From Chloroflexota bacterium (GTDB taxonomy: Bacteria; Chloroflexota; Dehalococcoidia; Dehalococcoidales; RBG-16-60-22), in contig VGOH01000058.1 in NCBI GenBank assembly GCA_016875955.1, positions 1-7,052 of the forward strand: 7,052 nucleotides of DNA, read 5' to 3'. This document shows, piece after piece, positions 1-5,224 of this stretch. Each line of letters starts with the position of its first letter. Position 1 is the stretch's first letter. Made by a program: the position numbers and the translations under genes. The notes beneath the pieces were generated by a model. The model had not been told where the DNA came from. It did no database searches and saw only the letters and a list, made by a program, of their open reading frames with translations.

Positions 1-1
1 C

Positions 2-472
2 CTGTTTCCGGGAATCGTGGCCAGCTACTTTGCCAATCCGGCTGAACCCAACTTCGCCGACTGGGTCATGAAATTATTTGACCCGAGGGCTGACCTGCCG
101 TTGGGGCTGTTCTACTGGGGTCTCTACTTCATCATGGCGGTTGCCTTTACCTTCTTCTATACCATGGTTATCTACCAGCAGCAGGACCTGCCGGGAGTCC
201 TGCAGCGTCAGGGCGGATTCATTCCCGGCATCAGGCCGGGGAAAAACACCCAGAACTACCTTAATGGTGTTATCAATCGCATTACCTGGGGTGGCGCTCT
301 GTTCCTGGCCTGTGTGGCGGTCATGCCTTTTGCTGCCCAGCAGATAACCAACATTCAGGTCATACAGCTCTCCAGCCTGGGCCTGCTCATCATGGTGGGC
401 GTGGTGCTGGACACCATGAAACAGCTTGAAGCGCAACTGGTAATGCGCAAATACGAAGGTTTCATAAGATAA
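2..472 (+). CDS. secY: Protein translocase subunit SecY, C-terminal part (5' end outside window)
   Basis: SecY is the channel-forming subunit of the SecYEG translocon in the inner membrane, which passes unfolded proteins out and inserts membrane proteins. The reading frame is open from base 2, so the GTG at 17 is internal and the gene starts upstream. The visible 156 residues contain three hydrophobic segments (about 34-58, 94-112 and 117-137), matching the last three helices, TM8-TM10. Between the first two lies the cytoplasmic loop with the family signature QGGFIPGIRPGKNT (70-83), part of the SecA/ribosome docking surface. The end, LDTMKQLEAQLVMRKYEGF, is also typical. The usual FGGT motif at the start of TM10 is not present; the segment reads IQLSSLGLLI. 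The TAA stop shares its last base with an ATG at 472. SecY closes the spc cluster, as it does in many bacteria, and adk follows after 85 nt. Identification is secure. Confidence 0.97.
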   Translation: MFPGIVASYFANPAEPNFADWVMKLFDPRADLPLGLFYWGLYFIMAVAFTFFYTMVIYQQQDLPGVLQRQGGFIPGIRPGKNTQNYLNGVINRITWGGALFLACVAVMPFAAQQITNIQVIQLSSLGLLIMVGVVLDTMKQLEAQLVMRKYEGFIR

Positions 473-546
473 TGTACGGGGAGAATAAGGGCCAGAAGTG
501 CCTTGGATATGACATTGAAAACCGGGCCGATGAGGCTTATCAAAGC

Positions 547-551
547 AGGGG
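547..551 (+). promoter_or_regulatory. Ribosome-binding site for adk (decides the TTG start)
   Basis: The purine run AGGGG lies 6 nt before the TTG at 558. No ATG or GTG occurs in the adk frame between the in-frame TGA at 531-533 and this TTG, so the site and the conserved protein start MYNIIFVGAPG together fix the start. Confidence 0.65.
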
Positions 552-557
552 CAAAAG

Positions 558-1223
558 TTGTATAATATAATTTTTGTAGGAGCACCCGGGGCCGGCAAGG
601 GAACGCAGGCCTCAACGGTCGCTCAAAAATTGAATCTGGTCCATATTTCGTCCGGTGACCTGTTCCGGCAGGCGCTGGCGCAGGGCACGGAACTGGGCAA
701 GCAGGTGAAGGCCTATCTGGAAAAGGGGGTACTGGTACCAGACAGGATAACCATACAGATGGTCATGGAACGGCTGTCCGCCCCTGACGCTGAGAAGGGG
801 ATTATTCTGGACGGTTTCCCCCGCAACCTGCCGCAGGCAGAAGCACTGGAAAGTGCCCTTGCCCAACAGGGAAAGGCAATTGATAAAGTGGTCTACATAG
901 AGGTAGCCGAAGCGGAACTGCTCAGCCGACTGAGCAATCGCCGGCTGTGCCGCCGGTGCCAGGCGGTCTATAATATGGTCAACTCCCCTCCCAGTATAGA
1001 GGGAAAGTGTGATAAGTGCGGCGGTGAGCTTTACCAGCGCCCCGATGATGAACCGGAAACGGTCAAGAAGCGCCTTGACGTGTACTTCGCCGAAACGGCA
1101 CCGCTCATCGCCTATTATCGCCGTCAGGGCAAGCTGGTGGAAGTTGCCGGAGAAGGCGGCGTGGCCGAGGTAACCCGAAGAATCGTGTCGGCCCTCCGCG
1201 AGGAGAAACTGGTCACCAGATGA
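558..1223 (+). CDS. adk: Adenylate kinase with zinc-type LID domain
   Basis: This cytoplasmic enzyme interconverts ATP + AMP and 2 ADP, keeping adenylate pools balanced. The 221 residues are the normal length of the long bacterial form. The P-loop GAPGAGKGT is at 8-16, the AMP-binding SSGDLFR at 31-37, and the DGFPRN strand-loop at 85-90. The LID region (about 127-165) has two CxxC pairs, Cys131/Cys134 and Cys151/Cys154, which in related Gram-positive and thermophile enzymes bind a structural zinc. RPDDEPETVKKR (161-172) supplies conserved arginines of the active site. The start is TTG, the only start codon available after an in-frame stop at 531-533, and an AGGGG site stands 6 nt before it. 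The stop overlaps the map start as ATGA, suggesting translational coupling. The secY-adk-map order is common in bacteria. Confidence 0.97.
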   Translation: MYNIIFVGAPGAGKGTQASTVAQKLNLVHISSGDLFRQALAQGTELGKQVKAYLEKGVLVPDRITIQMVMERLSAPDAEKGIILDGFPRNLPQAEALESALAQQGKAIDKVVYIEVAEAELLSRLSNRRLCRRCQAVYNMVNSPPSIEGKCDKCGGELYQRPDDEPETVKKRLDVYFAETAPLIAYYRRQGKLVEVAGEGGVAEVTRRIVSALREEKLVTR

Positions 1224-1978
1224 CGATAATTATCAAGAATGAAGAGGAAATCGCGGCCATGCGCCAGACAGGCAGAATCGTCGCCATGATATTAAAAACA
1301 ATAATCGCAAATATAAGACCGGGAATGAAAACGAAAGAACTGGACACCATAGCCGCCAGAGAGCTGGAAAAACACGGCGTCAGGTCATCGTTCAAGGGCT
1401 ACCGCGGCTTTCCGGCCAACCTGTGCGTGTCCGTGAATGATGAAATCGTGCATGGGATACCGGGCAAGAGAGTGCTCCGCGAGGGAGACATCGTTTCCCT
1501 TGATTTCGGCGCCATTTATGACGGCTTCCAGGGAGATGTCGCGGCGACCGTTGGTGTGGGGCGGATTGGTAAAAAAGCGGAAGCACTGATTGAAACCACC
1601 AGGGGCGCTCTGGCCGCGGGCATCGCTGCCGCCCGTGCCGGTGCCCGACTGGGCAGTATCTCCCATGCCATACAGGACTACGCTGAAGCCAAGGGCTATT
1701 CCGTGGTCCGGGAGTACACCGGACACGGCATTGGCCGCGATATGCATGAGGAACCGCAGATACCCAACTTCGGCCCCGCTGATTCAGGGCCGGTATTGAA
1801 AAAGGGGATGACCCTGGCCCTGGAACCGATGGTTAATGCTGGCGACTGGCGCACCCGCGTGGGTGATGACCAGTGGACGGTGCTTACGGCTGATGGCAGC
1901 CTTTCGGCACACTTTGAGCATACCATTGCCATTACGGACGGCGAACCGGAGGTACTGACCAGAGAGGTATATGCCTAA
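1220..1978 (+). CDS. map: Type I methionine aminopeptidase
   Basis: MetAP removes the initiator methionine from new proteins when the second residue is small, acting at the ribosome exit in the cytoplasm after deformylation. The 252-residue protein has the pita-bread fold with all five metal ligands visible: Asp95 (in SLDFGA), Asp106 (in QGDVAAT), His169 (in TGHGIG), Glu202 (in ALEPMVN) and Glu233 (in HFEHTIAIT). His78 and His176 match the substrate-contacting histidines of the E. coli enzyme. There is no N-terminal SH3-binding or zinc-finger extension, so it is the short type Ia form. The ATG start overlaps the adk stop by 4 nt, and the coding end overlaps infA by 8 nt, so translation of adk, map and infA is probably linked. 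Nothing is missing or broken. Confidence 0.97.
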   Translation: MTIIIKNEEEIAAMRQTGRIVAMILKTIIANIRPGMKTKELDTIAARELEKHGVRSSFKGYRGFPANLCVSVNDEIVHGIPGKRVLREGDIVSLDFGAIYDGFQGDVAATVGVGRIGKKAEALIETTRGALAAGIAAARAGARLGSISHAIQDYAEAKGYSVVREYTGHGIGRDMHEEPQIPNFGPADSGPVLKKGMTLALEPMVNAGDWRTRVGDDQWTVLTADGSLSAHFEHTIAITDGEPEVLTREVYA

Positions 1979-2189
1979 GAAAGAGACGATTGAGGTTGAA
2001 GGAACGGTACTGGAAGCCCTGCCAAATGCCATGTTCCGCGTTGAACTGGCGAACGGACACGTGGTGCTGGCACATATCTCCGGTAAGATACGGATGCATT
2101 ACATCAGGGTCCTGCCCGGAGACAAGGTGCTGGTTGAGCTCTCCCCTTACGACCTCGGTCGGGGGCGGATAGTCTATCGTTTTAAATAG
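1971..2189 (+). CDS. infA: Translation initiation factor IF-1
   Basis: IF-1 binds the A site of the 30S subunit, works with IF-2 and IF-3, and keeps initiator tRNA in the P site. The 72 residues are the standard length and form one S1-like OB fold. The family signature IEVEGTVLEALPNAMFRVEL (7-26) is followed by GHVVLAHISGKIRMHYIRVLPGD split over 29-51, and LSPYDLGRGRIVYRFK closes the protein. The ATG lies inside the end of map (8-nt overlap). The best ribosome-binding sequence there, AGAGAGG at 1961-1967, is only 3 nt from the start, and GGAGG at 1948-1952 is rather far, so re-use of ribosomes ending on map seems likely. rpmJ follows, as in most bacteria. Confidence 0.97.
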   Translation: MPKKETIEVEGTVLEALPNAMFRVELANGHVVLAHISGKIRMHYIRVLPGDKVLVELSPYDLGRGRIVYRFK

Positions 2190-2206
2190 GTTAAGGGATT
2201 AGTATA

Positions 2207-2320
2207 ATGAAAGTGAAAGCATCAGCCAAGGTGCGCTGTGAAAAATGCAAGGTGGTGAGAAGGCGCGGTGTGGTCAGAGTAATCTGTCCCAACCCGAAGC
2301 ATAAACAGCGCCAGGGATAA
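2207..2320 (+). CDS. rpmJ: 50S ribosomal protein L36 (zinc-ribbon form)
   Basis: L36 is one of the smallest ribosomal proteins and binds 23S rRNA in the large subunit. The ORF is 37 codons plus stop and reads MKVKASAKVRCEKC, then a basic segment, then VICPNPKHKQRQG. Cys11, Cys14, Cys27 and His32 form the CCCH zinc ribbon, so this is the zinc-containing form and not the zinc-free paralogue used under zinc shortage. It sits 17 nt after infA and 13 nt before rpsM, its standard place. A possible AAGGG site at 2193-2197 lies 9 nt before the ATG. The stop codon is embedded in the rpsM ribosome-binding site. Length and residue pattern make this firm despite its size. Confidence 0.96.
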   Translation: MKVKASAKVRCEKCKVVRRRGVVRVICPNPKHKQRQG

Positions 2321-2325
2321 GGAGG
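2319..2325 (+). promoter_or_regulatory. Strong ribosome-binding site for rpsM
   Basis: AAGGAGG lies 8 nt before the rpsM ATG and shares two bases with the TAA stop of rpmJ, so a ribosome finishing L36 is placed on the S13 start site. This fits the need to couple S13 synthesis to the upstream genes. Confidence 0.75.
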
Positions 2326-2333
2326 CAACTGGG

Positions 2334-2723
2334 ATGGCAAGAATTGCTGGAGTTGACATACCGAGAGATAAACACGCCTGGGTATCGTTGCAATATATTT
2401 ACGGTATCGGGCCTCATCTGAGCCGCCGTATTCTGGCCCAGACCAAAATCAACCCCGATACCAAGGTCAGTGAGCTCACCGAGGATGAGGTCAATAAACT
2501 GCGCGAGGTTATCGACAAGCAGTATAAGGTAGAGGGCGAACTCAAGCGCGAGATTCAGATGAACATGAAGCGCCTCATTGAAATCGGCAGCTACCGCGGC
2601 AGCCGGCACCGCCGCAACCTGCCATCAAGAGGGCAGCGCACCCGGACCAATGCCCGGTCGCGGCGTGGTGAGCGCAAGACCGTGGCCGGCAGAGGCCAGA
2701 AGAGGGGCACGGCTAAGAAATAA
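2334..2723 (+). CDS. rpsM: 30S ribosomal protein S13
   Basis: S13 sits in the head of the small subunit, contacts the P-site tRNA through its tail and forms bridges to the large subunit. The 129-residue protein starts MARIAGVDIPRDK, continues with YIYGIGPHLSRRIL (21-34) of the helix-two-turns-helix region and INPDTKVSELTEDEV (39-53). The highly conserved RNA-contacting stretch RHRRNLPSRGQRTRTNAR is at 91-108, and a very basic tail follows to 129. The length is a little above the 118-125 usual in many bacteria because of the RGQKRGTAKK end. It is the first gene of the classical alpha operon. The 13-nt gap upstream leaves no room for an E. coli-like S4-binding leader pseudoknot in front of it. 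Confidence 0.97.
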   Translation: MARIAGVDIPRDKHAWVSLQYIYGIGPHLSRRILAQTKINPDTKVSELTEDEVNKLREVIDKQYKVEGELKREIQMNMKRLIEIGSYRGSRHRRNLPSRGQRTRTNARSRRGERKTVAGRGQKRGTAKK

Positions 2724-2747
2724 GAGGGTTAAGATAAGGAGTCTATT

Positions 2748-3140
2748 ATGGCACAGAAGAAGCGGGCCAAGACCAGACGGCGGGAACGCAAGAATATACC
2801 GGCAGGGAGAGCCTATATTCAGTCCACTTTCAACAACACCATCGTTACCCTGACCGACCCCGAAGGCAATGTGATTGCCTGGGGAAGCTCCGGCACGTCC
2901 GGTTTCAAGGGCTCGCGTAAGGGTACTCCCTACGCCGCCCAGATGGCAGCTCGCGAGGCGGTACGCAAGGCGATGATGCATGGTCTGCGCCAGGTCGAGG
3001 TCTATGTGAAAGGCCCGGGCAGCGGCCGCGAGGCAGCCATTCGCTCGCTGCAGAGCTCCGGGCTTTATATTACGGGCATCAAAGATGTTACCCCCATTCC
3101 CCATAATGGTTGCCGCCCGCCCAAGAGACGAAGGGTATAG
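2748..3140 (+). CDS. rpsK: 30S ribosomal protein S11
   Basis: S11 lies on the platform of the small subunit near the mRNA exit and the 3' end of 16S rRNA. The 130-residue protein has a basic N-terminal extension (1-20), then the core beginning AYIQSTFNNTIVTLTD (22-37), the glycine-rich WGSSGTSGFKGSRKGTPYAA at 45-64, VEVYVKGPGSGREAAIRSL at 83-101, and the near-invariant end DVTPIPHNGCRPPKRRRV (113-130). The Asn-Gly pair at 120-121 matches the site that forms isoaspartate in E. coli S11. The start is ATG with AAGGAG at 2736-2741, 6 nt upstream. rpsM ends 24 nt before it and rpsD begins 12 nt after it. Confidence 0.97.
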   Translation: MAQKKRAKTRRRERKNIPAGRAYIQSTFNNTIVTLTDPEGNVIAWGSSGTSGFKGSRKGTPYAAQMAAREAVRKAMMHGLRQVEVYVKGPGSGREAAIRSLQSSGLYITGIKDVTPIPHNGCRPPKRRRV

Positions 3141-3152
3141 AAGAGAGGGAAA

Positions 3153-3779
3153 ATGGCAAGATACACAGGCGCAGTATGTCGGATGTGCCGCCGCAGCGGG
3201 GAAAAGCTCTTCCTGAAGGGCGCCCGCTGCTTCACCCCCAAATGCAGTGTAGATAAGCGGCCCAAGCCACCGGGACAGCAGTTTCGCCGGCGACCGAAGA
3301 TATCCGACCGCGGCATGCAGCTCCGAGAGAAACAGAAAGCTCGTTACACCTACGGCATGCTGGAGAGGCAGTTCCACCGCATATTCACACAGGCGTCCAA
3401 ACAGGCGGGTGTCACCGGTGATAACCTGCTCATACTGCTGGAGAGGCGTCTGGACAACATCGTGTATCGCCTTGGTTTCTCTGACTCACGCCACCAGGCG
3501 CGCCAGCTGGTCCGGCACGGCCATATTACCCTCAATAACCGCAAGGCGGATATCCCTTCGGCGCTGGTGAAGGAAGGGGATACCATTGGCTGGCGCCAGG
3601 AAAGCACCAAAACGGAATACTGCAAACAGCTGGCGCAGACGATTGAAGCCAAAGTGGTGCCGGCATGGTTGAGCCTGGACAAGAAAAAACTGGTGGGGCA
3701 GGTGGTTTCCCTGCCCACGCCGGAAGACATAGAGGCCACTTTTGACGGCAAGACGATAGTGGAACACTACTCGCGATAA
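3153..3779 (+). CDS. rpsD: 30S ribosomal protein S4 (zinc-finger form)
   Basis: S4 is a primary 16S rRNA binder that nucleates 30S assembly and helps form the mRNA entry tunnel; in many bacteria it also represses its own operon. The 208 residues are the usual length. The N-terminal part has Cys9, Cys12, Cys26 and Cys31 (CxxC and CxxxxC), which mark the zinc-binding type of S4. GMLERQFHRIF (68-78) belongs to the helical body domain, and the S4 RNA-binding domain runs from about 98 to 160, with RRLDNIVYRLGFSDSRHQAR at 98-117 followed by QLVRHGHITLNN. The start is ATG, with GAGAGG 4 nt upstream. rpsD inside the rpsM-rpsK-rpoA run matches the classical alpha operon, unlike Bacillus, where rpsD lies elsewhere. 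Confidence 0.97.
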   Translation: MARYTGAVCRMCRRSGEKLFLKGARCFTPKCSVDKRPKPPGQQFRRRPKISDRGMQLREKQKARYTYGMLERQFHRIFTQASKQAGVTGDNLLILLERRLDNIVYRLGFSDSRHQARQLVRHGHITLNNRKADIPSALVKEGDTIGWRQESTKTEYCKQLAQTIEAKVVPAWLSLDKKKLVGQVVSLPTPEDIEATFDGKTIVEHYSR

Positions 3780-3784
3780 CAAGC

Positions 3785-3792
3785 AAGGAGGT
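3785..3792 (+). promoter_or_regulatory. Near-perfect ribosome-binding site for rpoA (supports the TTG start)
   Basis: AAGGAGGT matches eight consecutive bases of the usual anti-Shine-Dalgarno sequence and stands 8 nt before the TTG at 3801. It is the strongest site in the window and may make up for the weaker start codon. Confidence 0.8.
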
Positions 3793-3800
3793 AGCGACTT

Positions 3801-4847
3801 TTGTCTCGTCTGGTAATACCAAAAATCGATCGTGTGGAGAGTAAGGACAATTTTGGCCGGTTCACTGCCGAGCCGCTGGAGAAAGGCTTTGGCGTTACGC
3901 TGGGCAACGCCCTGCGTCGCGTACTGCTGGGCCACCTTCCCGGTGCGGCGGTAACGCAGGTCAGGATTGAAGGTATCAGGCATGAATTCACCACCATTCC
4001 CCACGCCAAGGAAGATGTCACCGATTTCTTACTCAATGTCAAGGCAATACGGATAAAGCCGCTTTCCGGACAGCCGGGAAAACTCATCCTTGATGTACAG
4101 GGTGAGGGCCAGGTCTGCGCCGCCGATATCAAGCCAACGACAGACTTTGAAATCACCAACCCGGAGACTAAACTCATCACTCTCGATTCTCCGGAGGCCA
4201 AGCTCTACGTGGAGTTTGATATAGAGCTGGGGCAGGGCTACCGAACCGCCGAGTCAAGTGAAAACATGCCGGTAGGTACCATCCCCGTTGACGCCATCTT
4301 CTCACCAATACGCAAGGTCAACTTCAATACCGAGCCGGTTCTCGTCGGGCATGAGACCAGCCAGGAACGATTGGTCCTGGAAATATGGACTGATGGTACC
4401 ACAACGCCGGTTGATGCCATAAGTCGCGCCGCCGGCATCCTGGTAGAGCAGCTCAGTCCCTTTGTTGAGTACGTCAAGGTGTCCAAGATGAAAGCCGAAG
4501 AACAGCTCATCCGTCTCTCCATACCTGACGAAAAATATAATATGCCCGTGGAGCAGCTTGACCTCTCGGTACGCACGATGAATTGCCTCAGACGAGGCGG
4601 CATTGCCACGGTTGGCGAACTCATCAGTAAGAAACCCAAGGACCTGCTCCAGCTGCGTAACTTCGGCCAGAAATCTTTTCACGAGATAGAAGATAAACTG
4701 AAGGAACTGGGGCTATCTCTCTCACCACAGGCCGAGCTGAAAGAGGAGACAGCGCCAGAAGAAGCAGCGTCAGCGGAGACTGACACGGGTGCCGCCCCGG
4801 CAGAAGAAGCTGAACCGAAAGCTGGAGAGGCCAAAGATGGGGCATAA
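3801..4847 (+). CDS. rpoA: DNA-directed RNA polymerase subunit alpha
   Basis: Two alpha subunits form the platform on which beta and beta' assemble, and their C-terminal domains read UP elements and activators. The protein has 348 residues. The N-terminal dimerisation domain (about 1-227) carries LEKGFGVTLGNALRRVLLGHLPGAAVT at 26-52 (interrupted here only by naming), the family hallmark. A linker follows, and the C-terminal domain spans about 249-308 with Arg258, Asn261, Gly289, Lys291 and Ser292 matching E. coli Arg265, Asn268, Gly296, Lys298 and Ser299, the DNA-contacting residues. Residues 311-348 form an extra Ala/Glu-rich acidic tail. The start is TTG, giving MSRLVIPKIDRVES; no ATG fits, and a near-perfect ribosome-binding site precedes it. 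The 3' end overlaps rplQ by 11 nt and holds its ribosome-binding site. Confidence 0.97.
   Translation: MSRLVIPKIDRVESKDNFGRFTAEPLEKGFGVTLGNALRRVLLGHLPGAAVTQVRIEGIRHEFTTIPHAKEDVTDFLLNVKAIRIKPLSGQPGKLILDVQGEGQVCAADIKPTTDFEITNPETKLITLDSPEAKLYVEFDIELGQGYRTAESSENMPVGTIPVDAIFSPIRKVNFNTEPVLVGHETSQERLVLEIWTDGTTTPVDAISRAAGILVEQLSPFVEYVKVSKMKAEEQLIRLSIPDEKYNMPVEQLDLSVRTMNCLRRGGIATVGELISKKPKDLLQLRNFGQKSFHEIEDKLKELGLSLSPQAELKEETAPEEAASAETDTGAAPAEEAEPKAGEAKDGA
4824..4830 (+). promoter_or_regulatory. Ribosome-binding site for rplQ, inside the rpoA coding end
   Basis: GGAGAGG lies 6 nt before the ATG at 4837 and within the last codons of rpoA. It supports 4837 as the L17 start over the longer open frame reaching back to a GTG at 4789. 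Confidence 0.7.
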
Positions 4848-5190
4848 TATCGCGGGGAGAAAATTCAGCCGGACCACCGGCCATCGCCGGGCACTGTACC
4901 GCAACCTGGTGACCGACCTGCTCAGGTATGAGAAAATTGTGACCAGCGAGCCGAAGGCAAAGGAAGTGCGCAGCCTGGCCGAAAAGATGATTACACTGGG
5001 CAAGAAAGGCGGCTTGAGCAGCTTCCGCCAGGCACTGTCCTATATATATGAGAAGGACGTGGCCGATAAAGTGTTTTCCGAGCTGGCCACACGATATGCC
5101 CAGCGACCCGGCGGTTATACCCGTATCATAAAGCTGGGCCCCAGACTGGGAGATGGCGCACCCATGGTGCAGCTATCACTGGTCGAGTAA
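4837..5190 (+). CDS. rplQ: 50S ribosomal protein L17
   Basis: L17 binds 23S rRNA near the polypeptide exit side of the large subunit. The chosen ATG gives 117 residues, the normal length, starting MGHNIAGRKFSRTTGHRRAL, which aligns with the canonical MRHR...GRKLGRTTSHRKAL start. The open frame extends a further 16 codons upstream to a GTG at 4789, but those residues have no family counterpart and lie wholly inside rpoA. RNLVTDLL (22-29), KAKEVRSLAEKMITLGKKG (40-58) and the closing GGYTRIIKLGPRLGDGAPM (92-110) are family features. GGAGAGG precedes the ATG by 6 nt. The gene overlaps rpoA by 11 nt, so L17 and alpha are probably translationally coupled. It is the last gene of the classical alpha operon. 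Confidence 0.96.
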   Translation: MGHNIAGRKFSRTTGHRRALYRNLVTDLLRYEKIVTSEPKAKEVRSLAEKMITLGKKGGLSSFRQALSYIYEKDVADKVFSELATRYAQRPGGYTRIIKLGPRLGDGAPMVQLSLVE

Positions 5191-5212
5191 CCGCCGCCAC
5201 TATTACAGGGAC

Positions 5213-5219
5213 AAAGGGG
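5213..5219 (+). promoter_or_regulatory. Ribosome-binding site for truA (supports the TTG start at 5225)
   Basis: AAAGGGG stands 5 nt before TTG 5225. No comparable site precedes the in-frame ATG at 5243, and the ATG at 5153 would overlap rplQ by 38 nt. Confidence 0.6.
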
Positions 5220-5224
5220 TTACC

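Noticed and set aside
17..19. GTG 17 as a start codon for SecY
   Set aside because: The frame stays open to the window edge and the upstream residues LFPGI continue the SecY sequence, so this GTG is an internal valine.
561..570. TATAATATAA resembling a -10 box at the adk start
   Set aside because: Transcription from it would begin inside adk, and the best upstream partner (TTATCA at 537-542, 18-nt spacing) is weak; AT-rich codons Tyr-Asn-Ile explain it.
74..598. A 174-codon open frame on the - strand across secY and the adk start
   Set aside because: It is antisense to the clear SecY sequence, its product resembles no known protein, and no good start site precedes it.
2203..2208. TATAAT overlapping the rpmJ ATG
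   Set aside because: The -35 position (TTTTAA at 2180-2185) matches poorly, and a start here would fall inside rpmJ; it could at most serve rpsM, with no supporting sign.
2625..3377. A 250-codon open frame on the - strand across rpsM, rpsK and rpsD
   Set aside because: It lies wholly antisense to three well-supported ribosomal protein genes, shows no recognisable domain, and is explained by GC-rich codon composition.
3486..4004. A 172-codon open frame on the - strand across rpsD and rpoA
   Set aside because: It is a shadow of two conserved genes with no domain signal of its own.
5153..5224. A longer TruA beginning at ATG 5153
   Set aside because: It would overlap rplQ by 38 nt, the added residues do not look like TruA, and a good ribosome-binding site sits before TTG 5225.
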